This document shows, piece after piece, positions 25,695-33,770 of a DNA stretch of 64,000 nucleotides. Below the pieces are notes generated by a model that worked only from the letters and a program-made list of their open reading frames with translations, searched no databases and was not told where the DNA came from. Source of the stretch: Falsiroseomonas sp051433165 (GTDB lineage Bacteria > Pseudomonadota > Alphaproteobacteria > Acetobacterales > Acetobacteraceae); the NCBI RefSeq assembly GCF_051433165.1, contig NZ_JBHMFS010000003.1, positions 186,001 through 250,000 of the forward strand, given 5' to 3'. The translations under genes and the position numbers were made by a program. The first letter of the stretch is position 1; each line of letters starts with the position of its first letter.

Positions 25695-27013
25695 GCGGCG
25701 ATCCTGTCGATCTGGTCGCGCAGCCGGTACCAGCCGCCGACGAAGGGCAGGAACCAGGGCGTGCCGGTATAGGTGGGCCGGGTCGGGAAGTTCAGCCCGT
25801 CCAGCGCGAAGCGTTCATTCGCCGCGCCCGCCAGCTTCAGCGCGACATTGTGGCCGAGCCAGGTGGCCATGGCGACGCCGCTGCCCTGGCAGCCGGCAGC
25901 GAAATGCACGCCATCCTGCACGCCGATATGCGGCAGGTAGTCGAAGGTGAAGGCCACATAGCCGGTCCAGGCATGGGTGATCTTCGTCTGTGCCAACTCC
26001 GGAAAGGTCGCCGTCATGTAGCCATGCAGGGTTGGCGCGGATTGCTCTGCGGTCGCCGCGCGAAAACTGGCGCGGCCGCCCCACAGGACCCTTTTCCCGT
26101 CTGGAGACGGCCGGAAGTAGTTCAGCACGCGTTTGCTGTCCGAAATCATGCGGCGGCCTGGGAACAGCCGATCCATCGTCTCCGGCGGCAATTCCTCTGT
26201 CGCGATGATGTAGGAATTCAGCGGCACCAGGCGGCGCGCCAGCCAGGGCAATGCCGTGCCGCGCGCATCCTTGGTGTAGCCATTGGTGGCCACCAGTACG
26301 GCATCCGCGCGCATCTCGCCCTTGTCGGTCGCCAGGCGGAAGCCGCTGCCGTCCTGCTTCACGCCAGTGACGCGCACGCCATCCACCAGATGCGCGCCGG
26401 CCTTCTCCGCCGCCGCGGCCAGGCCGCGCGCATATTTGCCGGGATGCAGGCTGCCGGTGGCCGCGGCCGCCATGCCGCCCTGGTAGTGATCGCTGCCAAG
26501 GTATTCGCGCTGGCGGGTCTTCGGCACCATCTCCGTCGGCAGGCCCGTCACCTTCGCGATCCACTCGGCGCGGCCCTCGATGGCCTTGTAGTGGCCCTTT
26601 GACCAGGCGCCGAGGTAGCGGCCGCAGCGCACATAGTCGCAGTCGATGCCCTCCCGCGCGATGGTCTCCTCGATGAAGGGGAAGGACGCCGCGGCGGCTT
26701 CCGTGATGCGCTGCGCCTGCTCCGCGCCATAGGTCTGGGTGAGGCCGGTGGAGGCCACCTTCAGCCCGCCCGAGACCATGCCGCCATTGCGGGACGAGGC
26801 GCCCCAGCCGATGCGCTCGGCATCCAGCACCGTCACCTGGTGCCCCAGCCGCCGCAGCGTCAGCGCGGCCGAAAGCCCGGCGTAGCCGCCACCGACGATC
26901 GCGACCGCGGTTTGGTCCGGCAGGGGGTTGTCGCGGTCCGGCGGCTCTGCCGCTTCCCACCACCAGGGGCGGGCCTTGAAGCCGGGGGCGAAGATCGGAT
27001 GAAGATCAGACAT
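25691..27013 (-). CDS. FAD-dependent amine/amino-acid oxidase (DAO family, PuuB-like)
   Basis: This 440-residue protein has the N-terminal WWWE and dinucleotide-binding VGGGYAGLSAA motif (about residue 40), then GWGASSRNGGMVSGG, which in this family lies near the covalent or tight FAD site. The arrangement matches gamma-glutamylputrescine oxidase and related glycine/sarcosine oxidases. I chose the ATG at 27013 (MSDLHPIF). It is divergent from a polyamine-type ABC binding protein 107 bp away and leads the minus-strand operon. An oxidase for a primary or secondary amine is the natural reading; the exact substrate is open. Confidence 0.88.
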   Translation of the reverse strand: MSDLHPIFAPGFKARPWWWEAAEPPDRDNPLPDQTAVAIVGGGYAGLSAALTLRRLGHQVTVLDAERIGWGASSRNGGMVSGGLKVASTGLTQTYGAEQAQRITEAAAASFPFIEETIAREGIDCDYVRCGRYLGAWSKGHYKAIEGRAEWIAKVTGLPTEMVPKTRQREYLGSDHYQGGMAAAATGSLHPGKYARGLAAAAEKAGAHLVDGVRVTGVKQDGSGFRLATDKGEMRADAVLVATNGYTKDARGTALPWLARRLVPLNSYIIATEELPPETMDRLFPGRRMISDSKRVLNYFRPSPDGKRVLWGGRASFRAATAEQSAPTLHGYMTATFPELAQTKITHAWTGYVAFTFDYLPHIGVQDGVHFAAGCQGSGVAMATWLGHNVALKLAGAANERFALDGLNFPTRPTYTGTPWFLPFVGGWYRLRDQIDRIAA

Positions 27014-27120
27014 TGCCGTGGCGCGCGTCCCGCTGTTCACTTGGTCTGGATAAGGTTCCTGCCGGAGACGCCCCGGATCAAGGGACCAATCGGGGGCTTC
27101 AACAAAAAGGGGATTTTCGT

Positions 27121-28227
27121 ATGCAAAACTTCCAGCAGGATTGCGTCGAGCTGGCGCTGGAGAAGTTCCGCCGTGGCGAAGTCAGCCGACGTGGCCTGAT
27201 GGTGGGGCTGGCCGCGCTGGGCGTGGCCAGCGCGCTGCCGAATGCGGCACAGGCCCAGGCGGCGCAGCAGCTTGTCATGGTGAACTGGGGCGGCATCGCC
27301 AACCAGGGTTTCGGCAACTTCTACGGTGCGCCGTTCACCGCCGCCAATCCGGGCGTAACCGTGGTGCAGGACAGCACCGGGCCTTCCGCCGGGCGCATCC
27401 GCTCCATGGTCGAGTCGCGGCGCGTGACGTGGGACCTCTGCGACAGCTCCGCCACCTCCTCCTACCTGCTCGGTGCGTTGAATCTGCTGAACCCGGTCGA
27501 TTACAGCGTGGTGGACCGCAGCAATGTCATCGGCCCGACCTTCGCACTGGAGCATGGTGCAGCGCCGTATTCGTTCAGCAACGTGCTGGTCTATGACAGC
27601 AGCAAATTCGCCGAGGCGCCGAAGGGCTGGGCGGATTTCTGGGACCTGCAGAAATTCCCCGGTACCCGCCTGCTGCGGCGCGATGCCGCCGGCGCGCTGG
27701 ACGTGGCGCAGCTTTCGCTCGGCAAGAGCCCGGAGAATCTCTACCCGCTCGACATCCGCGCCTGCCTGGCGCGCGTGCGGGAGATCCGGCGCAGCCTGGT
27801 GTTCTGGACCAGCGGCGCGGAATCGGAGCAGTTCATCCGCACCGGAGAGGCGGTGATGGGCATGCTGTGGCACACCCGTGCCAAGGTGCTGGAGAATGAG
27901 AGCAACGGCCGGTTCAAGTTCATCTGGAACCAGGGCATCCTGCAGCCCGGCATCTTCGTCAGCCCGCGCGGCAACCCGGGTGGCGCGCTGGCGCAGCGGC
28001 TGCTGGCCTCGATGCTGGCGAATGCGGCGCCACAGGTGGAACTGCTGAAGTTCCTCGGCAACGGGCCGACCAACCCGAATGCCGCGGCGCTCGTGCCCGA
28101 GGAATTCAAGAAGTACAACCCGACCGAGCCGGCCAATGCGCGGGTGCAGGTGGCACAGGATGGTCGCTGGTGGGGGCAGAATTATGCCCAGGCCAATGCG
28201 GACTATATCGACATGGTCACGGGCTGA
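27121..28227 (+). CDS. ABC importer solute-binding protein, polyamine (PotD) type
   Basis: This 368-residue protein starts at the ATG at 27121, after AAAAAGGGGA. The N-terminus has a twin-arginine-like motif SRRGLM (residues 22-27) and a hydrophobic stretch ending in AQAQA, so export by Tat is likely. The mature part (VMVNWGGIANQGFGNFY, then WADFWDLQKFPGTRLL) matches the spermidine/putrescine-binding family SBP_bac_8. The matching ATPase and permeases lie 1.8 kb downstream in the same direction, separated by two enzyme genes. Confidence 0.92.
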   Translation: MQNFQQDCVELALEKFRRGEVSRRGLMVGLAALGVASALPNAAQAQAAQQLVMVNWGGIANQGFGNFYGAPFTAANPGVTVVQDSTGPSAGRIRSMVESRRVTWDLCDSSATSSYLLGALNLLNPVDYSVVDRSNVIGPTFALEHGAAPYSFSNVLVYDSSKFAEAPKGWADFWDLQKFPGTRLLRRDAAGALDVAQLSLGKSPENLYPLDIRACLARVREIRRSLVFWTSGAESEQFIRTGEAVMGMLWHTRAKVLENESNGRFKFIWNQGILQPGIFVSPRGNPGGALAQRLLASMLANAAPQVELLKFLGNGPTNPNAAALVPEEFKKYNPTEPANARVQVAQDGRWWGQNYAQANADYIDMVTG

Positions 28228-28285
28228 GTGCAGTTTTGCTGCGGCGCGGCATGACCGCGCCGCAGGCAGACTTGCAAGGGACTTC

Positions 28286-29227
28286 ATGCCGACGATCCTG
28301 GTGAAATCCGGCGGCGAGGCTGCCATGCCGGAATGGCAGCGGCATTTCGCCGAATTCGCGCCCGATCTGGCGGTGCGGTGGTGGGATGATGCGGGCGTGG
28401 AACCGGATGCCGTGGATTACGTGCTGGCCTGGGATCCGGATGCCGGGCGGCTGGCCGGCCTGCCGAACCTGAAGGTCATCTTCGGCAGCGGCGCCGGGGT
28501 GGACCGCATCACTGCCGACCCCGCGCTGCCGCGGCATCTGCCGCTGGTGCGCATGGCGCCCGATGGCGCAACGCAGCGCATGGGCGAGTTCATCTGCTGG
28601 GCGGCGCTGTTGTTACTGAAGGATGCGCGACGCATGGCGCTGAACCAGGCGCTGGCGCAGTGGAAGGATTTCGAGCCGGAGCGCACCGCGGCCGAATCCC
28701 CTGTCGGCATCATGGGTCTCGGCAATATGGGCGGCCGCGCCGGCGCCATGTTGCAGGGGCTGGGCTTTCCCGTGCGTGGCTGGTCACGCACGCGCAAGAA
28801 CCTGCCGGGCGTGGCGTGTTTTGCCGGCGCGGCGGAGTTGGGTGCCTTCCTGGCGGAGACCCGCATCCTGGTCTGCCTGCTGCCCGCCACGGCGGAGACG
28901 AACGGCATCCTCGCCGCGCCGCTGCTGGCCAGGCTGCCGCAGGGGGCCGGGCTGGTGAATGCGGGCCGCGGCAGCCACCAGAAGATCGAGGATATCGTCG
29001 CGGGGCTGGATTCCGGCCAGTTGTCCGGCGCGGTGCTCGACGTGTTCGAGACGGAGCCGCTGCCAGCGGAAAGCCCGGCCTGGGCGCATCCGAAGATCAC
29101 CGTCACGCCGCATGTCGCCAGCCTGCCAAGTCGTCGTGAACGCGCGCAGTATGTGGCGCGCGCGATTGCCGACTTCACCGCGGGCCGCCCGCTTGCCAAC
29201 CTCTATGACCACGCGCGAGGCTACTGA
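28286..29227 (+). CDS. D-2-hydroxyacid dehydrogenase (glyoxylate/hydroxypyruvate reductase A type)
   Basis: This 313-residue NAD(P)-dependent enzyme has the Rossmann motif GLGNMGG (residues 144-150) and the catalytic triad Arg228 (NAGRGSHQ), Glu257 (VFETEPLP) and His276 (VTPHVASL). The catalytic domain begins with PNLKVIFGSGAGVD. It reduces 2-keto acids such as glyoxylate or hydroxypyruvate, or oxidises the hydroxy acid. It sits between the polyamine-type binding protein and the aldolase in the plus-strand operon; the aldolase ATG follows its stop immediately. Confidence 0.92.
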   Translation: MPTILVKSGGEAAMPEWQRHFAEFAPDLAVRWWDDAGVEPDAVDYVLAWDPDAGRLAGLPNLKVIFGSGAGVDRITADPALPRHLPLVRMAPDGATQRMGEFICWAALLLLKDARRMALNQALAQWKDFEPERTAAESPVGIMGLGNMGGRAGAMLQGLGFPVRGWSRTRKNLPGVACFAGAAELGAFLAETRILVCLLPATAETNGILAAPLLARLPQGAGLVNAGRGSHQKIEDIVAGLDSGQLSGAVLDVFETEPLPAESPAWAHPKITVTPHVASLPSRRERAQYVARAIADFTAGRPLANLYDHARGY

Positions 29228-29998
29228 ATGGGACTCCCGCCGCCGCCTGTCCGCCCCGATCCGGACCACGTGCCGACCGAGCAGGAACTGCGCGAGGATC
29301 TCGCCGCTGCCTACCGCCTGATTGCGCTGTACGGCATGACCGACCTGGTCTTCACGCATCTGTCGGTGCGCGTGCCGGGAGAGGGACACAGGTTTCTGGT
29401 GAACCCCTACGGGCTGCTCTTCGAGGAAATCACGGCATCTTCCCTCGTGCTGGTCGATGCGGATGGGGAACCGCGGCAGAGCACCACCTGGCCGGTGAAT
29501 CCGGCCGGCTTCGTCATTCATTCCGCCGTGCATCGCGGCCGCGACAACGCGAATTGCGTGATGCACACGCACACTCTGGCCGGCATGGCGGTGGCGGCGC
29601 AGCAAGGGGGCTTGCTGCCGCTGAACCAGATGATGATGGAGTTCATCGGCCGCGTCACGATCCATGACTATGAAGGCGTCGCCGCGGATGACAATCTCTC
29701 GGAGCGTGAACGGCTGGTGCAGGACCTTGGCGACAAGCCGGCGATGATCCTTCGCAATCACGGCCTGCTGACGGTTGGGCACACGGTGGCGGAGGCCTTC
29801 TACTGGATGTGGTATCTGGAACATTCCTGCCGCATCCAGCTCGCCGCTCAATCCTCCGGCGTGCCGCTTGCGGTGGCCTCCGACGCCACGGTGGAGCGCA
29901 CGCGGAAGCAGTTCAGCACGGGCCCGACCAAGGGCTGGCTGCCCTGGCAGGCGCTGCGGCGAAAGCTGGATCGTGAGCAGCCGGATTATCGCGCCTGA
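29228..29998 (+). CDS. class II aldolase/adducin family protein
   Basis: This 256-residue protein has the metal-binding histidines of the class II aldolase fold in CVMHTHTLAGMAVAA, and a third likely ligand in RNHGLLTVGHTVAEAFYWMW. The family includes fuculose-phosphate and ribulose-phosphate aldolases and also decarboxylase-like or oxidoreductase-coupled members. The N-terminal AAAYRLIALYGMTDLVFTHLS is typical. The start follows the dehydrogenase stop directly, and the end overlaps the ABC ATPase start in a TGATG, so the enzyme is coupled to the importer. Confidence 0.9.
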   Translation: MGLPPPPVRPDPDHVPTEQELREDLAAAYRLIALYGMTDLVFTHLSVRVPGEGHRFLVNPYGLLFEEITASSLVLVDADGEPRQSTTWPVNPAGFVIHSAVHRGRDNANCVMHTHTLAGMAVAAQQGGLLPLNQMMMEFIGRVTIHDYEGVAADDNLSERERLVQDLGDKPAMILRNHGLLTVGHTVAEAFYWMWYLEHSCRIQLAAQSSGVPLAVASDATVERTRKQFSTGPTKGWLPWQALRRKLDREQPDYRA

Positions 29999-31089
29999 TG
30001 TCGGCCACGGGACACGCGCTCGCCCTGCGGGGCTTGAGCAAGCGCTATGGCAGCTTCACCGCAGTGGCCGATGTGTCGCTGGATGTGGGGCAGGGGGAGT
30101 TCCTGACCCTGCTCGGCCCCTCCGGCAGCGGCAAGACCACCATCCTGATGTGCATCGCGGGCTTCGTGGCGCCGAGTGAAGGCGCCATCCTGCTCGATGG
30201 CCGGGACATCACCGCATTGCCGCCGGAACGACGCGATTTCGGCATGGTGTTCCAGGGTTACGCGCTGTTCCCGCACATGACGGTGGCCGAGAACGTCGCC
30301 TTCCCGCTGCGCGTCCGCAAGATGGGGGCGGCGGAGCGTGAGGCGAAGGTGCGCGCAGCACTCGACCTGGTGCAGCTTTCCGCCTTCGGCGAACGCCTGC
30401 CGCGCCAGCTTTCCGGTGGCCAGCAGCAGCGCGTGGCCCTGGCCCGCGCGCTGGTGTTCGAGCCTGCGCTGCTGCTGCTGGATGAGCCGCTCTCGGCGCT
30501 CGACAAGAAGCTGCGCGCGGAATTGCAGGACGAGCTGAAGGCGCTGCACCGCCGCATCGGCCGGACCTTCGTTAATGTCACGCATGACCAGGAGGAGGCG
30601 CTATCCCTGTCGGATCAGGTTGCCATCCTCAACCATGGCAAGCTGATCCAGCAGGGTGCACCCGCTAAGTTGTACGAGGCGCCGCGCACGCGCTTCGTCG
30701 CCGACTTCCTCGGCAAGTCGAATTTTCTCGCGGGCACGGTGCGGGAGGTGTTCGCCGGCGGCTTCGCCATCGGCGCCGGTGCGACGCGCGTGGTGACCAC
30801 GGCCGCTGAGGCACCACCGCTCGGCAGCCAGGCGCTGCTCAGCCTGCGTCCCGAGAAAATGGCGCTGCTGGCGGAGGGGGAGACGGCGGAGAATGCCGTG
30901 ACCGGCGCCATCGCAAGCTGGTCCTATCTCGGCGCCGGCTATGCGCTGAACGTGGCCACCCCGGATTTCGGCACGCTGCGCATCACCCTGCCGAGCTGGA
31001 ACGCACCGATCGCGCCGCGGGAAGGATTGGAGATTCGGCTCGGCTGGAGTGCCTCGGCCAGCGTGCCCGTGCTGGAAGATCTGGCATGA
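29998..31089 (+). CDS. ABC importer ATP-binding protein, polyamine (PotA) type
   Basis: This 363-residue ATPase has Walker A GPSGSGKTT, Q-loop MVFQGYALFPHMTV, signature LSGGQQQRVALARAL, Walker B LLLLDEPLSALD and H-loop NVTHDQEEA. The C-terminal 100 residues form the TOBE domain typical of PotA/FbpC-like subunits (LSLRPEKMALL). It energises uptake with the two permeases that follow by overlapping starts. Confidence 0.95.
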   Translation: MSATGHALALRGLSKRYGSFTAVADVSLDVGQGEFLTLLGPSGSGKTTILMCIAGFVAPSEGAILLDGRDITALPPERRDFGMVFQGYALFPHMTVAENVAFPLRVRKMGAAEREAKVRAALDLVQLSAFGERLPRQLSGGQQQRVALARALVFEPALLLLDEPLSALDKKLRAELQDELKALHRRIGRTFVNVTHDQEEALSLSDQVAILNHGKLIQQGAPAKLYEAPRTRFVADFLGKSNFLAGTVREVFAGGFAIGAGATRVVTTAAEAPPLGSQALLSLRPEKMALLAEGETAENAVTGAIASWSYLGAGYALNVATPDFGTLRITLPSWNAPIAPREGLEIRLGWSASASVPVLEDLA

Positions 31090-31928
31090 TGCGCCGGCAG
31101 GATATGGGCTGGTGGCTGCTGATCCTGCCGGCCTTCTTGCTGATGACGGCCTTCTACGTCGCACCCATCGCGCAGGTGCTGGCGATTTCTTTTACCGAGC
31201 CTTCGCCGGGCCTGGGCAATTACGAGCGGCTGTTCACCAGTGAAAGCGTGCAGCGCGTCATTATCACCACGCTGCGGATCTGCATCATCACCACGACGCT
31301 GTCGCTGCTGCTGGGCTATGTGCTCTCCTATCGCATCTCACTCGCCAGCCCCGCGGCGCAGCGCTGGTGGATTCTAGCGGTGCTGGTGCCGCTGTGGATT
31401 TCCGTGCTGGTGCGCGCCTTCGCCTGGGTGACGCTGCTGCGCCGCCAGGGCCTGGTGAACGAGACGCTGATCGGCACCGGGATCATCACCGAACCGCTGC
31501 AACTGGTATGGAACGAATTCGGCATCGTCGTCGGCATGGTGCACTACATGGTGCCCTATGCCGTCCTGCCGATGCTGGCCAGCATGCGAGAGATCGACCC
31601 GCGCCTGCTGGCCGCCGCCCGCGGACTGGGTGCTGGCCGCATCACCATATTTACGAAAATCTTCCTGCCGCTGTCGCTGCCTGGGCTGCTGGCGGCAGGC
31701 GTGTTGGTCTTCATCTTCACGCTCGGCTTTTACATCACGCCGGCGCTGCTCGGTGGGGGCAAGACGCTGATGGTGGCGGAATGGATCGGGCTGCAGATCC
31801 TGGACCTGCTGCGCTGGGGGCTGGGGACGATGATGGCGACCGTGCTGGTTGTCGCCATTCTGGTGACGCTGGCCATCTTCTCCCGCCTGGTGGACATGAA
31901 GCGCGTCTTTGGGGGAGGTGGCGTATGA
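31086..31928 (+). CDS. ABC importer permease, PotB type
   Basis: This 280-residue membrane protein has six helices and the EAA coupling loop LLAAARGLGAGRITIFTKIF, which docks on the ATPase. The N-terminal helix LLILPAFLLMTAFYVAPI is typical of PotB. It overlaps the ATPase gene by 4 bp at its start and the next permease by ATGA at its end. Confidence 0.93.
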   Translation: MMRRQDMGWWLLILPAFLLMTAFYVAPIAQVLAISFTEPSPGLGNYERLFTSESVQRVIITTLRICIITTTLSLLLGYVLSYRISLASPAAQRWWILAVLVPLWISVLVRAFAWVTLLRRQGLVNETLIGTGIITEPLQLVWNEFGIVVGMVHYMVPYAVLPMLASMREIDPRLLAAARGLGAGRITIFTKIFLPLSLPGLLAAGVLVFIFTLGFYITPALLGGGKTLMVAEWIGLQILDLLRWGLGTMMATVLVVAILVTLAIFSRLVDMKRVFGGGGV

Positions 31929-32710
31929 TGTCGCACCAACCCGGCCTGTTCGCCCGCACCTCCGCCTGGGTGGTGGCGCTGTATCTGCTACTACCGATCA
32001 GCATCATCATCCCCGTGTCGATGACCGACCAGCGCTTCCTGTCCCTGCCGAAGGAGGCGCTGTCGCTGCAGCATTACGCGACTGTGTTCGGCTCTCCGGA
32101 GTGGTTGGCCTCGATCTGGCAATCCTTCCAGATCGCGGTGGTCTCGACCTGCATTGCCGTGGTGGCGGGCACGCTATGTGCCATCGGCTGCTGGCGGCTG
32201 GCCACCCGCGCGACCAATCTGGTCCGGGCGCTGATGCTGCTGCCCATCATCATCCCCTCCATCGTCTATGCGGTGGGGCTGTATCGCTACTTCGCCGGGC
32301 TGGACCTGCTGGACCGCTTCATGGGGGTGGTGCTGGCGCATGGCGTCACCGGCATTCCCTATGTCGTCATCACCGTCTCCACCGCGCTGGCGGCCTTCGA
32401 CCCGCGGCTGGAACAGGCGGCGCGGGGCATGGGGGCTTCCCTGATGCAGACGTTGCGCTGGGTGATCCTGCCGCGCATTACGCCGGGCATCCTTTCGGGG
32501 GCGATCTTCGCCTTCATCCATAGCTGGGATGAGTTGGTGATCGTGTTGTTCATCGCCTCCCGCGATGTCTTCACCCTGCCGCGCCGCATCTGGGACGGCA
32601 TCAATGAGAATCTGGACCCGGCGATGGCGGCGGTTGCCGTGCTGCTGGTGATCTTCACCACGGGATTGCTGTTGCTGGACCTGGCGCTGCGCAGACGCCG
32701 GGCTGAATAG
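31925..32710 (+). CDS. ABC importer permease, PotC type
   Basis: This 261-residue membrane protein has six helices and the EAA loop QAARGMGASLMQTLRWVILP. It follows the first permease by an ATGA overlap and completes a PotABCD-like importer. Two ATGs in a row (31925 and 31928) are possible starts; the first overlaps the upstream stop and is preferred. The conserved FIHSWDELVIVLFI helix supports the assignment. Confidence 0.93.
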   Translation: MMSHQPGLFARTSAWVVALYLLLPISIIIPVSMTDQRFLSLPKEALSLQHYATVFGSPEWLASIWQSFQIAVVSTCIAVVAGTLCAIGCWRLATRATNLVRALMLLPIIIPSIVYAVGLYRYFAGLDLLDRFMGVVLAHGVTGIPYVVITVSTALAAFDPRLEQAARGMGASLMQTLRWVILPRITPGILSGAIFAFIHSWDELVIVLFIASRDVFTLPRRIWDGINENLDPAMAAVAVLLVIFTTGLLLLDLALRRRRAE

Positions 32711-32722
32711 ACGAGGAACGCC

Positions 32723-33733
32723 ATGACCCGCGCGATGAGTGAGTTCGACCACCGCTACAACATGCTGATCGAGCGCTTCGCCAGCGAGCCGGAGCCCGCC
32801 TTCGAAACGGCCAGTGAGCAGGCCTTCACCTGGGGCCGCGAATGGGGCTGCAACTCCGATATCGGCACGCTGCGCGTGGTGCTGATGCACCGCCCCGGCG
32901 AGGAAATGCGCGTGGTGGACACGCTGCCGCATATCCCGGAGCTCAACGCCTTTGGCGACCCAAAGACCGGCGCCTATTGGCGTGGCGACACGCGCCCCAC
33001 GCTGGCGGAACAGCAGGCGCAGCATGATGCGCTGACGGCCGCGCTGCGGGAGGAAGGCGTGGAGGTAGTGTACCTCAAGCGCGCCGCGCCGGGCCGGCAC
33101 AAATCCATCTACACCCGCGATTCCTGCATCGGCATCCAGGGCGGCGCCATCGTCGCCCGCATGGGCCCGCGCATCCGCCGTGGTGAGGAAGCGCCGGTGA
33201 CGGAGACGCTGGCGGCGCTGGGCATGCCCATTCTTCGCACCATCCACGGGACCGGCCTGATGGAGGGCGGCAGCTTCGCCTATATCCGCCCCGACCTCGC
33301 CGTGGTCGGCGTCTCCTCCCGCGTCAATGAGGAAGGCGCGCGGCAGTTGGAGGAGGCGCTGGCAGTGCAGGGCACGAAGCTGATCCGCGTGCAGATCCCG
33401 GGCTACCGCCTGCATATCGACGGCGCCTTCGTGATGATCGATCACGACACCGCCATCGTGAACCCCTCCACGCTTCCCTTCGTTTTCATGGAGGAAATGA
33501 AGCGCCAGGGGGTGAAGCTGATCCATGTGAACCATGAGGACCCGTCCTGGACCATCAACTGCCTGGCGGTGCGGCCCGGGCGTATCCTGATGAGCGACAA
33601 GGTCGGCCCGCGGACGCAGGAGGCGCTGGACAAGGCGAATATTTCGATCCGCCTGGTGGACTACGACAAGGTGGGGCTGGGCGGCGGTGGCATCCATTGC
33701 TCGACCAGCCCGCTGGTAAGGGACCGGCTGTAA
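32723..33733 (+). CDS. guanidino-group-modifying enzyme (arginine deiminase / amidinotransferase / DDAH fold)
   Basis: This 336-residue protein belongs to the pentein superfamily, whose members hydrolyse or transfer the amidino group of arginine-like substrates. The nucleophile is Cys326 in GGIHCSTSPL, the catalytic His is His231 in YRLHIDGAF and the substrate loop has YTRDSC (131-135). The usual EGGD motif appears as EGGS (181-184), which departs from arginine deiminase. It could act on agmatine, arginine, methylarginine or another guanidino compound. It is the last gene of the polyamine-type import operon, 12 bp after the permease, so its substrate is probably what the importer brings in or a derivative. 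Confidence 0.88.
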   Translation: MTRAMSEFDHRYNMLIERFASEPEPAFETASEQAFTWGREWGCNSDIGTLRVVLMHRPGEEMRVVDTLPHIPELNAFGDPKTGAYWRGDTRPTLAEQQAQHDALTAALREEGVEVVYLKRAAPGRHKSIYTRDSCIGIQGGAIVARMGPRIRRGEEAPVTETLAALGMPILRTIHGTGLMEGGSFAYIRPDLAVVGVSSRVNEEGARQLEEALAVQGTKLIRVQIPGYRLHIDGAFVMIDHDTAIVNPSTLPFVFMEEMKRQGVKLIHVNHEDPSWTINCLAVRPGRILMSDKVGPRTQEALDKANISIRLVDYDKVGLGGGGIHCSTSPLVRDRL

Positions 33734-33770
33734 AGCTGGGTTTTGGCGCAATCCGTGCTAACTCCGCGGC

